This document shows, piece after piece, positions 34,449 through 48,500 of a stretch of DNA of 64,000 nucleotides. Below the pieces are notes generated by a model that worked only from the letters and a program-made list of their open reading frames with translations, searched no databases and had not been told where the DNA came from. Source of the DNA: Taenia hydatigena (Eukaryota > Platyhelminthes > Cestoda > Cyclophyllidea > Taeniidae); contig JADWOT020000008.1 of the NCBI GenBank assembly GCA_036345935.2, positions 5,311,114 through 5,375,113 of the forward strand, given 5' to 3'. Each line of letters starts with the position of its first letter. Position 1 is the stretch's first letter. The position numbers and the translations under genes were made by a program.

Positions 34449-37400
34449 ACGGACTCGTAAATACCACGTGGACATAACGACGACCATCGAGAATGTTTCA
34501 ACTGTACTTTTATAATTGTGCTATAATGAGTCGCAAGTCTCGGCATCTCAAGTACTGTGTCACCTCTTGGATCGCCTTTCCATAACACTTGTACCAGTGT
34601 TGGGAGTGCTTTTGAATAGCTCAATCCGTCCAATTCTACCCATTGATACAGGCTAGCTCCTGTGATGCGATGGCAAAAGGCGAAAAAAAATGCCGGTTCC
34701 CATTGCTCCACCGGTGTCCTAACAGGCACAAGACATTATTTGTGCTGACGATCGTAAGTATCACTTGTAGCACGGTTAGGCGGTCCTAAGGGAGTTGAAA
34801 ATTTTGAAGCAAAATTGATGCCACCCTCCCGACCGCTTGCCGCCTCAGCTCAATTTTCTGGCGATGTGAGGACAAAAATGCAACGCTGAGAGGGAGAGAG
34901 AGACAAGTAAAAATTGGGAAACACGACCAGTGCTTGGAGACATTCTCTCACTACAAGAAACTGTGCTTTCGTCATCATCATTCCGTTCTGCTTTGCACAG
35001 AAGCTGACAACAACTTTGCTTAGCTTAAAGCTTAAAATTCTCAACCAAGCACTGGTAATGCTAACTTGCGTGTGAGAGAATCCTATCGTTTAAAACGCGA
35101 CATTGGGAAAAGTTGTTTTTTTGACACTGGATCCCTGTCCTCCCCACCGATGAGGTGAGAGGAGGCTGCCATCAATTCTCGCAGCAACACTTACGCCAAC
35201 ACGAACAAGGGGAAAAAATATTTTTAACCTTTGATAAGAAATGCGTGTGTGTGTGTCGTCGTCGAAGGCGGAAAGAGGAAGGGGATTAGATGCAGCCACA
35301 CTTCGTTATTAGAGAGAGAAAGGGAGACAAAAAGAAGGGCAGAGACGTACCCGTGGGAGGCACGAAAGCGAAAAGGACCTTCCAAAAGACCGTGAGGAAA
35401 TGCATGACGTAGTCCATGCACGAAGGCATCTTCGTTTCACCCTCGGCAATAGCCTCCAAATCGTCATCATCACCTGGGGGTAAGAGAGAAGACTCTCACA
35501 AAATCGGTGTGAGAAAATAAACGGTTAAGAGGAGAGGAAGGCGGTTAGCTTCTTGTGGACCTACCCTTGGAGGTGGAAGCGTGTTCTAAAGAGTGAATGA
35601 GAAGTTGAATTTCAGGAAAGTAATTAGGTGCATTTCTAGGTGCTACTTCGTTCACAGGCTCGACTCCTTGTTTTGGCATCGCGGGCAACTCTCCAACTCT
35701 TTGGCACGTCGGTAAGACATAGTATGTCCTAGTGTTATGCTCTATTTCTACTTTAGAGAAGTCTTGGAGTGCCAACCATAGGCTGAATGTGTCTAATAAA
35801 AGTAAGGAACTTATTCCACAATTCAAACCGATTCCATGAAATAAAAAACACCTTGAAATGCGATTAGATGTTTAAACGCCAATTTATAGACGCACCAGCA
35901 TTGACGGTGATTGCGTCAACAAACTGCTCCTTCCAGGACGAGGTGCCGACGAACAGGACCCACTTTCCATGCTTAATCAGACGATCTACCGTGTTCTAGA
36001 TGGACAAAATAAAGCAAGGATGAAAGAATACACCAACGACCTGTCAGTGTCAATAGAACCGCATAGATGGAATGTGGCTTATTTGAGGAGTGGTGACAAG
36101 TAGAACAAGAAGGCTTCATTTGGGGACCCTTGTAGCAAATAAACTAGGGATATCCATTCAGAAAAGAAGGATAAAGTTTTTCTTGATTGAAGTTTTTCGC
36201 ATGTTAGGTAAGAAAAGCCAAGTTCGATGACCCGATGGCACCTGTGACTGGATCTGTCAAAACGGCAGGTGAACTGCCATTGGGCCTGATTACTCAAATT
36301 AATGAAACTAGTCAAACACCAACGGCAAGTTAAAGTCTGTGCCAATCCACCTCAGAGAATTGTATAGCAGAGCGCTTGTCAGTGACTTTGACTTGATAAC
36401 TTCAAAATCCAGCATGGAAACCCAAATTCGACCACGACGACTCGGGTAGCTTTTCCAGTTTTTCAAGCTATCGAAGGCATTTCAATGCTTTAAAAAGGAG
36501 AATTTAAAACTTCTAGGTGAGAAAAAAAGTGAGTTTAAACACTAAAACCTCGCTAAAATCCCACTTCATTTAATTAGCCATTTGCAACTTAACTTTCATG
36601 CTTAAAAACTCCAACACTTGCCAAGCATAAATAAAATGGGACTCGCTATGAGCGTAAAATGCGTTTTTTTTTGGCAATTTTAGGGGCTAAAATTACTGTT
36701 TTGTGGTGTTGCCGAGTCGATGAATGTCAGGCACCACACAGGTGGAGGCACAGAACGTCTGGACCAGTCTCCTACTTCTGGGGTTGTCGAATACTGAAGT
36801 GTCCCGTGGCTGGTGTATTTCAAGATCATATGCTAAGGGGATGAAATGAGCCCACGAGTCATGTTTGAATAAGCCGTTCTTGAACCTCCAATGGGTGAAA
36901 TAGTCTCCGAATCACTCCTTCTGTGCAATGGCGATAACTATTCCACCGAGTATTACGGCTTCCTGAGTCCCCAAGGAAGGCCCAGACGCTACATTGGTAT
37001 TGGCAGAAAGTGGATCCAATCCTAAAGACCATTTCTAGATGCTCACCTTTTTAGTGGTGGAAGAACCTGTAACGATCTCTGACAGAAGGGTAAAAAATGA
37101 CGTCTAACCTTGGTAAATATACTCAGTCTCGTGTTCTGCAGGGGTGATTTTAACAAATAAAGGAGTGGGGACATGTGGTGGACTGCACGTTCCCTCTTCC
37201 TTCTCCCTCCCTTCCTGTTGCAGCTCTCAGACGGGACAAAACTCCAGATCCAGTAGAATTTTCGAGAGGGCTTAATGACGTCGTAGCTGGTTATTGTCTC
37301 AGCGGCACACAAATACGATGATTGTCGCAGTTGGCTCGTACAGCACCGACTACTTTGTAATGGCCGACTCGAGGACGACGCACAAAAGGACAGAGAGAGA

Positions 37401-40400
37401 GAGAGCTATGAAATACATTGGCGACTGGTTTAACTTTTTGCTTCATTTGGGTGGACACTTAAGGCTCTGTCTACGTAGTCTCTGGGCCATGTCAGCTGCC
37501 TCCTGCTCCCAGCTCTTCTCTACGTCGGCAATGCATTTTTTTGCCTTTTTCGTCTCAAGGAAAGATTCAAGGACCACAATTGGTTCGGAGGGGTCTCGGT
37601 GTTTTCAGCTTTGAAATGAAAGATGCTATTAGAATCTGGCAGTAATGCACCAGTTGGTGGGGGGCGAGGGGGGGAAGTATTAAATCAGTGAGATAACCCT
37701 GAACTTCCATAATAAATGAGACGATTGTGCCGTAAACCAAAACAATCCGTGCTGAAAAGTTGAGGTCTTCTCGCATCATTATTTACTATGATCCGATTAG
37801 CAGAAATGACCTTCGTCATCCAACTGGCGTGACCCAACAGAAGTATACATAAATCGAGATTTTTGGTAAAGGCAATATAAATTTGGAATTTGTTTGTTGT
37901 GCTGCGGTCTCAGTACGCCATCTTGGAGTGACATACCTTCAGTTCAGTGCTCTCCTTGATAGTCACACGAAGACGGGTGAATTGACCAAGACGCGGCAAT
38001 CCCGTGTCGAGACCCTCGGTGTGGGTGACCTCGACAGCCTTGGCGGGATCTATTTTGCGCATTAGTGATCCCCTTTTATATGTATCTGGAAGAAGCTTCT
38101 CCGACATCATCGTGAAGAATGATCGAGCGCCTACAGGCATGGGACAGAAAAGGAGTTAGACGGATTCCTATTAAAAATTCATACAGATAGAGTGAGCGCA
38201 GTATTTACAACACTCCTCGATCCTTCAGTCATGCCGCAAAGTGAGGAAAGCGGATGTCAGTGACGAATTTAAACATCGGACTAATGGAATACCGAGCAAA
38301 TGTGGCTCATAAATCATTTGGTAGAACGGTAAGGCCTGTTCTTATTAATGGACCAGTTTGTGTGAATGAACCCCAGAATTATCATAATACGGAAACACTA
38401 AATCCCAACTTCTAACAGCTTTTGCTCACTGAATAATGCGCCTTTCAGGAGATTCAACTTTATCAATGAATCGCCACCAACTTGTTTCAATAACTCGTCT
38501 TCTCATCTTTGTTTTGGATATAAAAGTGAGGAGAAATCGCTTCCTTACGCACTTTTTCATCACTTTGTGTTGATTACTAGCCTAAGTGAGGACATCCATC
38601 CTTGACCTCTTTCGGACGTCGCATACTACTTAAATAGGGTGTTTAAGTAATATTACCTCAAAAGCTCGTATAGTCAAGTAAATTTACCCCACAATAATGC
38701 AGAATAGGAGAAGTGAGTAGGAAAGTCAGAATAAACAGTACTCTGTTTATAAATAACTATCTATTCACCACTTTCACTTGTATAGAGAACGTAGGGGACG
38801 GAAGCGGATACACAAGTTAAAGCACCCTAAAGCCACAACGTTCTTCAGCTTTCATTCACAGCCGATAGGTCTGCTTGCACTTTAGAGGCGGAAATCGGAA
38901 ACAATTAGACGTCCCATCACCAAGGTCCAGGTAGTTCTATCATCCACTTGGAAAAAGAATTTGGGAACTCGACTAATTGTGGGAGGCTTATAGCATAGGA
39001 GGGGAAACACCAAAAGAAAATCTATCCAAATCACACAGGCATTCGTTAAAAGCTAGGACTACCCTGTGTCCCTTCCACTCTTGCCCAAAATCTCTTTGTG
39101 TTTGTGTTTTCTTTCTTCAATAGTGGCAATTCATGCCTGTTTATTGAAACGTCTCCTATGCGATATGCCAAACCGCCACATTCCATTGGCCTAATAACCT
39201 TTTTGAGACTCGTATTAAGCTAAAAGTGGATTGTGATTGCCTAAAGAAAATAAATTTTGAATAATTCTAGCCATTTCTGTTGCCCTTCATTCATGTATCG
39301 AAATGGCAGCACTTTTGTTGCGCCACTACCGTTTTCCCCATGGTCCTGGTCGAAATAGGCTGCTTGACTAAAATTGTCAGAGGCGGGTTTCATGTTGCAT
39401 TGGGGCGCATGTTATGCAACGCTAAAAAAAACCTTTCAGCTTTGGTCACGCCTTAGAAGGGGGGAGGGAGGGGTCGGGGAAGAATGGATTCACAATGAAG
39501 TGGGAAGGGGAGAGGAGGGACCAAATCCATGAAGACCTCGCTGATTCCTTCATTTGACGGATTTCATGCATGTTTTAAGACATTTTACTCTAAAATGACG
39601 CATATTTTGTCTTGCAAAATTAAGTACCAAGTAAATATTCTCTAGTTGTAGCATGATTTAGGGTGATCAAGATTACTCGCTCAACTTGCAAAGCTATTTC
39701 GACTTCCGGATCTGTGATACTTTGGATTAGCTATTTTTTCCTCCGCTTCTAGAAAATTTTACGCCATAATTGTGTCCAGCATCCTTCTATGGTGTTAAAA
39801 AGCGGTGCTGGAATGGTGAAAACCTCTGGGCATGATATTGTCAAGGTAATAACTGGCGTGTTATGAGCCTCCAGCACGGAAGGTAGCTAGAAGGCGTCGA
39901 AATCATAGCCTAACTGCACTTCATACTCCTCAATGTCAATGAGATCACGGCAGGGTTTAGGGAAGAGTTTAGATCTCCGTAGCAAGAGGAGAGAGCGAAA
40001 ATTCAGCACTTTATGAACGAGATCTCCCACATCGAAGTCAGTCGTCTCCACCTTACTGTCTCGGGTCTAAGTGTCACGAGCTTAAGACCCACCCTGCGAT
40101 TCAAGGCCCTGGTGGCATATCTTTGAATGTGACATGGAGGTTGAGAAAGTGCTACAAATCTATCAAAAATGTAGGCAACATGCAATAGATGGAAGGATTT
40201 GATCATGGCTATAACGCAAGTGAGGAGGAACACCACGAATCTGTAAACATTCATGATGCTCTGACAATGTTCTCAAGCACAAGATGGTGGAAGTGCTTTC
40301 TTCCGCCGTACTGGACCCCAGATCCAAACGGAAGTATTCGACGTCACACATACACCTCCACAATGTTCTGTTACCACCAAAAATGGAGAGGCAGCTATAC

Positions 40401-43400
40401 ATCACCATGTTTACTTTGTATCTAGTCTACCATTTTACATCAGTGTAAGTGAGGTAGTTTATTGCGTGAACAAGTAGGAGAAGTGGTTTTAAAGTGGGTT
40501 TTACAATCCACACAATGGGAGGAGGCTAGACCAGTCTGGCACATCAAGGAGGAATGATTTATAACGGGTGTTGTGTGAAAATGCAAAAAAAAGGTTTAAA
40601 AAGCATTTTGTGTAACAAATAAATTTCTAGAAAAGTCTTTTTACCTAAATAATCTGCGTAAAATAGTTTAACTTTTCATTTGGTTTGGTTTCTCTTGTAG
40701 GGCGAAATGTTGAGCCTTTGTATCAAAGAAGTTGGGTTGTCGGAAAGGAAATGGCTGAAGGTTTTTATAGACAAGAGCTGAAAGGCAATTTGAAATGTAG
40801 GTACAGAAATTCACCCCCTTGCCGTGAGTTGTACAAACCATTTCAACTTTCCCAAGCTCTACAAATGCCACTTCCTGTGAGTCTATTGTCTACAGAACAG
40901 GGCTATCGGAGTTATTCCATCGCCAGTGTAATCGTGCACATTTGAAGCGTAAAATAAGTAGTCAAGGTGCATTCTACTTCGAAATTAGTACAAAAAAAGG
41001 TAGGTAGTAGGAATGGACACAATTGTGTGGCATTTGCTAGACGCTTTCACCTTTTCCAGATGATGCAACACTGACTGAAGAAGGAGCCTTTCAAGTGAAT
41101 GAACGAATGAATGCACAATCTATCATCGTTTGCAAAAAAAAAACTAGGACAAGTAAAAGCCCAAGAGGGAAAGAAAGTCAGGCTTTGCAGAGCGGCATCC
41201 AATTGACAAAGGACCATCGGAGTGAATCGGGAAGAGCCATTAGGACACACAAGTCATGCCATCTTTTGAGGTCATTACTGTCGTTGACGGAGGACTAATT
41301 AGCATAGAGGAGTGGGAAAATAAGGGGAAGGCTAGTTCACTGTGTGAGACCGCACTCACATTCAACGTATAAGGAATTTTAAATGCCATCGCCAGCCTCC
41401 TAACCTCTTACAGCATCAAACAACAAGTTCGGCACTTAAAAGAGAAGTGTCAATGATATGGACCATCCTGTGGGAGGTGCTTGAAACAGTTGTGAGGAGA
41501 CCGTCATGCATCAATTACACAACTTCCTAATAAGCTTTGTTGCTGCAGTGACGGGACAAAAGGACAGGATAGATTAGGCAACAGGCACTCAGTTTTAAAC
41601 AACCACGCCCTACTTGTGCCAAATAAGGACAAATGGATGTGCAGGTGGAAGTCAGAAGGCCTTCTTTTCGCCTCCAAGTGGGTGAATCGTTGTCCACTTA
41701 CCTTCCCTCTCTATGAGTGTTGGTTGTCCGAGCTCAATGAAGAAGTATTCGTTCTTCTCGTAGTCATTATCATCCACAATTGGAACACGGATAACAGCCC
41801 TGGAAGGGAAGAAGGTGAGAGATAATGAACACTCCAAGTCTATGTTCATGTCGTCGCCTTTTAAACAACAGTCGCAGATCCCTGAAACATCTTTCAATGG
41901 CATGCTAAGCACGTGAAGTGCTCTCAAGTGCATTGACTTCCGAATTAGACAGTTGGTCGTCCCAGAGTGAAGAAAAGACCAACAACTTATGGTTTCGGTC
42001 CAATGCACACATTTTCTTCATTTAAAATGATGTTTTTCATCAATTTAAACGGCGAGAAGTTTGGGATCTACAAGCTTCAAAACCTCCAGCCGTGGGAACG
42101 TAGGGCTTTTGTTGATATCTTTCTCCCAATGCAGGGGCTCTAACAAACCTCTAAGTGGGGTAAGAAGGGTATTGCGTCCAAAACTTATTTCCACGCCTGT
42201 GGGATACAGAGGATGAAGAAGGCGGGAGGATCATCTAATTCCTCTCCCCGAGGTGGGCCGCCTTGGGCATAGCGACACTATTCACGGCTACAGACGTGCA
42301 GAAAGTTGTTTTTATCTGCTCGTAGAGTAGCAAACTACTCTAGAGGATGCCGCAATGCATCGATGGATCTAAACAATGGCCCATGGCAACTCTTGGCTAT
42401 TATGCGAGCCCAAGTGAGACTTGACAGCAATATCGCTTCAAAGGTTGGCGATGTGTAAAAGCGTCCGCATACCCATTTGACAATTCAATTCGCCTATTCT
42501 GACGTCTCTCCATGATGCCTTCATAAATAACCACCGTGTGCCCATAAATTTGACCATAATTACATGCTATGCCCACTATTGGGACGGTAGAGTGTGTCCC
42601 AATTTCCCATCCCCAGCATGGAGATGAAATATCGGTTGCTTATGAAATGTTTGCGCTACATTGCAAGGTGCTTTGACAAGTGATGTCTGCTTCAGCAGCG
42701 CTTTCTAAATATAGGGTGAGAAGAATTCAACCACATCGTCATCAAGACACTTGCTTTGTATAAAAGCGAGACAAAACACCGCGTAAGGCGGTGTTTGTAG
42801 GGTGCTTGAAATGACAACTGACTGAACTACGCACAACCACTAAATTAGACATCGAATAGGGAGAATGAAGTAGGAAATTGCACTGTCTGATCACTCCCTC
42901 TGTTTTGGCCCGGACATATGAATGACTTGCAAGTAAGCAAATCCGTTTCATCATGAACGGTGTTGTGTAAATAAAACCGTAAAATACGACAAGGGAAGTA
43001 TTATTACCATCTCAACTGCCTGTAATAGCCCAGTCGGAGCAGTGGGAATTAATTATGCACTATTGGGACAAAACTGACCAGACTTTTGAGATGGACAAAA
43101 AATAAAGTTATTGAGGCTTTTAGAAGTCATTCAAAATGCACAGAATGAGAGTGAGCGTGAGACGCTTAAAGACGCACCATGGGTTCAAGTCAAGACGCAT
43201 GATGGCGTGGCGGGTGGCGACAAGATTTGAATAAGTCCTTATCAAAGTGACACACGAGAGTAAATTTGCATGTGTGTGTGTGTGTGAGTGTGCAAACGAA
43301 TCATTACTTAGGGTTTGGTAAAGCATCAAATCCAAACGCCTCTTCACCATGGCCCTCTTTGCCGAGGAGGGTGTATACGCACCACCGTGAGTCGCATACT

Positions 43401-45518
43401 CCTGCTAGTTCACATGAGTAATATGCTTCTCTCTAGGCGTGAAAGTGTGCTAGTCAGATCAAGTGAGACACGCCTTTTGTCACGGCCTCACATCTTGCCA
43501 AAATCACACTGTTTATGAAATAAAAAAAGTGCGTGTATATGGATAAACACTAGAGTTTTATAAACATATAAGATTTGATATTCAAAGGGTTGATAGTCAC
43601 AAATTGAGTCAATTTCGAACAGGAGAGTATGATAAATAGCAGGTAGATTATCGTTTGGCTGATCAAAAAACCTCACATTTGGAGGGGAAATTCACACGTT
43701 AGTAAAAGGTTTCGCATCAAATATACTGCTATAAAAAGCGAAATAGACAACGTACTCAGTTTGGTCGTCCAAAAATTCAACAAATCCAGAAACGTCTGAG
43801 TAGTCCTTGCCATTCCCCTTGGCGGTGCCATCCACTGTCTTGAATGGAACATGTACACAACCACGAGCACCTATATGGAAAAGAAATAGTAGTTCCCTAA
43901 TGTGTATTTAGGTAAATGCGTGTTTAAATAAGCCTCAATATTCACCTGAACTGCGAATAACAGTGAATTCGGCGACATCACAAGATTCACTGATCTCAAC
44001 CGACTCCGAGGCAAAATGGAAGATGCCGGAGTGATCGTCGTCAAGCACCATGACAGTAGCAACAACCGGATCAACAATTTTCCAGTCAGAAGTGAGGCCA
44101 TAATTTTGAATCACACGAAGATTACTAAGGCGAACATTGAAGTGCTCATCTTCCTCAAAGATGTCGTCATCAATGACAGTTATGGATATCTGTTTGTGTT
44201 GTTCATTAGGACGAAAAACGAGCGTTCCATTGGTTGGTTCATAGTCTTCATTAGCAATTGCAGTACCGTCCTCGGTTGCGTAATCGATTGCAACTTCATC
44301 TCTTAGGTCTCCACCCTTTCGAGAAACGGTAATTTGAAAGCTCCCAACGTTCTCCATCACTGTGTAGTGACCAGGATTAAAGAAAATTTGCTGAACATCC
44401 GGTGCATATAGTTCGGTTATTTCGCTCTGCTGGATTGAGAGTTTGCGCTCAAGTTTGGATTTCGTTATTACGTTACCACTACCCGTCAATTGTCGAGTTG
44501 CTTGAATGCGATAGAAAGCTCGCGATTTGGGGCCCTTGTTCAAAACTTCGACCTGTGCAAGCTCCTCCAGCTCCTTAGGATTGATGTGTGGATTTTTCTT
44601 GCGAATTTCCTTAATCGTCTCAATATATTCAAGACGAGTCTTTTCGTACTCCTCTTCTAACGATCCTTCGCTGCTTTCCGAGACGGATTCAGTGTTTGCG
44701 AATTTACCATTAGCCTCCATATCGGCAGCATCTTTAATCATATATTTTGCTTTCCGCCTAGCCGTATACCTCTTTTTCAAAAATTTCCTTTGAAAAAGTT
44801 TAATATCCGCTATGTATGCGGTAAGAACTGTTATGGGGAAGAAAAGAAAGGTGAGGAATGCTTCCCAGAATTCTACGATACCCTTTGACGTCACTGAGAT
44901 TATGAAGTAGAGCCAGAGATATGCGAACACACTCCATATTGACGTTACAACGAAAACACCAAAATGCTTTATTCTGCGTGTCTCTCCATTAGGTATGACG
45001 GCAATGCATATGCCAATGATGACAAATAAGTTAAAGGCCGCAGATCCAACAATCGTGCCAGGACCAAGCTCTCCAGCTTCAAAGTTCGTCCCACAAATTT
45101 CAATGATAGAGAGCAAAATTTCAGGTGCAGAAGATCCAAGGGCCATGAGAGTTAGGTTTGAAACTGTTTCATTCCAAATGCGCACAGATATGACTTGAAC
45201 TTCACCCGACTTCGATTTTACACGGACTTCTTTCTCTTGACTAGTGATTACTTCGATTGCAGCCATAAATCGATCAGCAATGATTGAAACACCAAGAAAA
45301 CAATACATTAAGGAAAGGAAATATACGATGGCACGACCTGCTATTTGAGCGACGCTGATATTGCTCTTCGGTTTCCATACCGGCAGTAGTAACCCATCTT
45401 TACAGCTAATGTTAGCTGTAGAGGGACATTTTCCATTTTCATCTGCTGCCAATCCATTGGCTGCCCATGTATGAAATGTGAATATGAGAAAAAAAAATTC
45501 TGTCCGATAAAACCTCAT
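30947..45518 (-). CDS. SLC8A: Na+/Ca2+ exchanger, SLC8 (NCX) family, 914 aa
   Basis: Plasma-membrane antiporter exporting Ca2+ for Na+. Exons in transcript order: 45518-43946, 43870-43756, 41799-41702, 38130-37937, 35995-35896, 35473-35351, 32566-32408 and 31329-30947 (stop TAA). Phases are consistent and give 915 codons. The N-terminus has a signal-peptide-like stretch (residues 1-25). The alpha-1 repeat is MALGSSAPEILLSIIEICG...GTIVGSAAFNLFVI (about 125-167). A basic XIP-like segment follows TM5 (about 241-262). Two Calx-beta Ca2+-sensing domains follow, with acidic clusters DDDIFEEDEHF and LDDDHSG, then VDDNDYEKNEYFF. The alpha-2 repeat is FVALGTSLPDTFASKVAA...NVTGSNAVNVFLGIGVAW. The C-terminus LSSLENYCYIVGF matches the family. 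Odd point: the alpha-2 motif reads ICNVTG, not IGNVTG. Large introns (3571 nt at 38131-41701; 2784 nt at 32567-35350) hold only simple repeats. Confidence 0.97.
33917..33944 (+). repeat. (TG)7(AG)7 microsatellite in exchanger intron
   Basis: Seven TG units followed directly by seven AG units. Confidence 0.95.
34413..34439 (+). repeat. (TG)n microsatellite in exchanger intron
   Basis: Thirteen TG repeats, then TATGTGTG. Confidence 0.95.
35565..35585 (-). CDS. SLC8A: Putative 21-nt cassette micro-exon of the exchanger
   Basis: On the minus strand a pyrimidine-rich CACTCTTTAG acceptor precedes 21 bases encoding EHASTSK in phase 1/1, followed by the donor GTAGGT. Inclusion would add seven residues (921 aa in all) between AITVNAG and DDDDLEAIAEGE, in the cytosolic acidic linker after the second Calx-beta domain. 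The gene makes sense without it, so if real it is probably alternative. Confidence 0.4.
43271..43286 (+). repeat. (TG)8 microsatellite
   Basis: Eight TG units in the exchanger intron 43755-41800. Confidence 0.95.
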
Positions 45519-48500
45519 GACAATTTACACAATGCGTGAGTCACTGAGAGAGAACACCGACTCAAATTGCCTCCATATAAAGCATAGCTAAGGTCATTAG
45601 CTCGAGCCAATAAACAATTCAGATGGACCTTTCATCCAATGGTTTTAAAGTAGATGAGTGGCTTAATCAAACACCTCAAGGTCATAAATTTTAGCAATTC
45701 TGATTACTATAAGAACCAGTCATCTTCCAATTAATTTAAAAGGTAATCACTTCAAACATTTAAAGCGAATTACTTGTTTAGTTTAACATTGCTGCGGCTG
45801 TGAATTTAGGAGAGCATGGAAACTAAATAGGGATTACTAGATTTGTGCTGTGCACAAATGCATTGTTAGAGTGCTATTGTATGGCGTTCTCTAAGGTATT
45901 GATACGCTATTGAGAAGCGTTCTAAAACTGAATTTAGCTCTAGAAACCGCTAGCAATCTTAAAAATCAATCGCCGCTTTTATACCTCTTAAAGCTTTTTT
46001 AATTTCATCTCTTACTAAAAGTCAAAGCTTAGGTGATGTCAGTTTTGCATTTAAAGGATAGTATTAATTCTCAATGACAGCGCCTGTTCTAATGTGTAAT
46101 GTTTCATAAGGTTTTGTGTTTGGAGACTTAAGTTACTGAGTCGACGGTATCCTGTTTATTGGAGTTGGAAATTGGATACTTCTTAACCAAGTGAGCCTAT
46201 TTTTAGCTAAATGTAACTTTCTCCAGTTCACTAAACTTGATTATTTAATATGCTTACCGCTTGTCACAAGCCTTTGTTCGGTGCAAGCAGTCAGCAGTTG
46301 GTTAACATGCAATCATTATGTAGGTAAAATTACCAAACGTGCCTTTCCGCTTTTGGACTGCATTGCCCTTTGTCGTTGTGTATTTTCCGTTGCGTGTTTT
46401 GCAGGTCTTTTGAATCTAGAATGGCTGTTGTGATGCGCTTCTGCGTGCATTTAGTTGACATTTTGATCGATCTCACTTGTTATTCATGTCGGATATACTT
46501 GCTTTTAGTCCCAAATTGTTTTCGTATAAGGTGTAAGCAACCATTAATAGACTGCAGCGCCCTGAGTTGTTTCTGAAGTCTTTGGAAGCCAATGGCATTA
46601 TGCCGTACATGAGAGCTGAGGCCAAAATCACGACCTCTACAGGCTCAAAATCATCTGATACCAATGCCTCCGTTACGCGAACTACAGGATTGCCTGATTC
46701 TTAGGAGAGGGTAATACAATAATGCAATCCTATCTCCATGAGCAGGTTCATCCACCTCGGGCATCGGGGGCTTGGAACACACCATGTGTGTTAATGTGCA
46801 CCCATCCCTAAGTCGTTCGCATTATGCGGCTAATTCAAATGTCTTGCCCCCACCATGACGTGGTGAGGAATCTGACATTGTTCGCGATGACACGTGCAGT
46901 TGTCATATTAAGTTCCTTAACTCAAAATTCACTAAAAAGGAGAGTAACATTTGTATGTCGCAATTGGTGACAGGGTCTCACAAAAGCCGTATCAATATGC
47001 ATTCAGAATAGGGTAGATGATGCAAAAAAAATGCACTTTAGAGATGACACCAAGACTGGGGAAGCTTTTGATGAAATTTTGTTGATAAGCGGAAAGTTGC
47101 CTCATTTTCCTCCTCCTATACATCCCTTTATTTGTGCACACCTAACAAAGTTAGAAGATCGGTGAACTTTTCCAGTGTTGCATCTACCGTTCAAAGCGAG
47201 CGTTTGAATGCACGGTGTCGGAATCCATTTTAGCATTCGTTTTCCAAACTGCTGCAAATCTGCAGTTAAACACGGAAGGGTGAAAAGCATTGCCTGCTGA
47301 GGCGTTGAGTGACGGAAACAACTGGCGAGGTTTAAAACTGCCTCCCCTGTCACAAGCCATTGCAACTCGAGCGTTAGCATGCGTGTGTGTGCGCGTGTTT
47401 ATCCTGTCGTCAGTTTTGGGCCTTCCCTCTTCCAAGGCAAATTTGAGGGCGCCCTTTCTTCAGATAAAATCTGTTCTTGGCTTTATTTTTACCCCCAAAG
47501 TGCAGATATCTGCTTCTCTGCCTTGGCTTAAATCGTCTAATTGAGATGGCAATGGAATGAAGAGAAAAGTTTTATAGAAAGCGGTTATAGATCTGAGACT
47601 AAATATAATGCAACAATGAGGTCTTTTTTAATTTAGTTAAGTTTTGCTGTTTTCCTCTATCCAGTTTTGTCACCATGTTACCGTAATTTCCGCAGCTGAA
47701 CCTGGCGTCACAAATATGTGACGCGCGGACTTTATTTGCTTCCTATAGTTGGCTGAAACAATTAATATCTCAAGCAGTCTGCTTGAGTTCAAAGCAATCA
47801 ACTGGGTGGGATTTGATTTTGATTCAAAGACAATTACACATCAGCATTTTTGGATAGCGTTTGAATGGGTCGGTCTGATACTACAAGCCTTGATGCCACA
47901 GTAGAGCGTCAAAATGGCTGTGTTGCATTGGTCATTGGTGACAAAATGCTTTTCAAGAGCGTTAGAGTCATTGCATGGGACAATTGGTCCATGTCTAGAC
48001 AGGTTTAGAGCTACGTATTGCCAAATGCCAACTCGGTTTTTCCCAACGAAGGGAATTGCATCGGACCAGCAGTTTACCCGAGCGGTCCAGTCCGTTTTAA
48101 GACGCACCTTACAGCTGAAAAACTTGTCAAGTGGATGAGGTATCGACGAGATCCACACACCCAAGATCAATGCCAAGGCACCTTGAAACAAATCCCGACA
48201 CCCAATTGGTGACTTCCAGGCTCTTGCACTATCACGAGGCTCGATTTCTGCAGGTGAATGCAAAACGTTGGAAAAAAATTTTTCAAATTTTTTTCTGCCT
48301 AAAACATTTCTACGATCAGACTTTAGTGCCACTGTTTGTTTTTTTTTTTTTCATGCAACAACTCCTTTTGCCTGCAGATAACCGGATTAGTCAAGTGGTG
48401 GGTATCATTGGGCTTGGTGATTCATTCAGAAGTAACAGACCAAACCAAAAGTGGACTGATAATCCCACCTACCACTTTATAAGCGTGGATATTGATAAAT

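Noticed and set aside
43120..43400. Minus-strand open stretch with acceptor-like GCAG near 43405 that could be an extra exchanger exon
   Set aside because: Exon 43870-43756 joins 41799-41702 directly in correct phase and matches the Calx-beta sequence. This stretch has no family similarity and reads into a TG microsatellite.
47841..48332. 163-codon minus-strand frame in the exchanger-Dishevelled interval
   Set aside because: No recognisable domain, no splice partners and ordinary intergenic composition.
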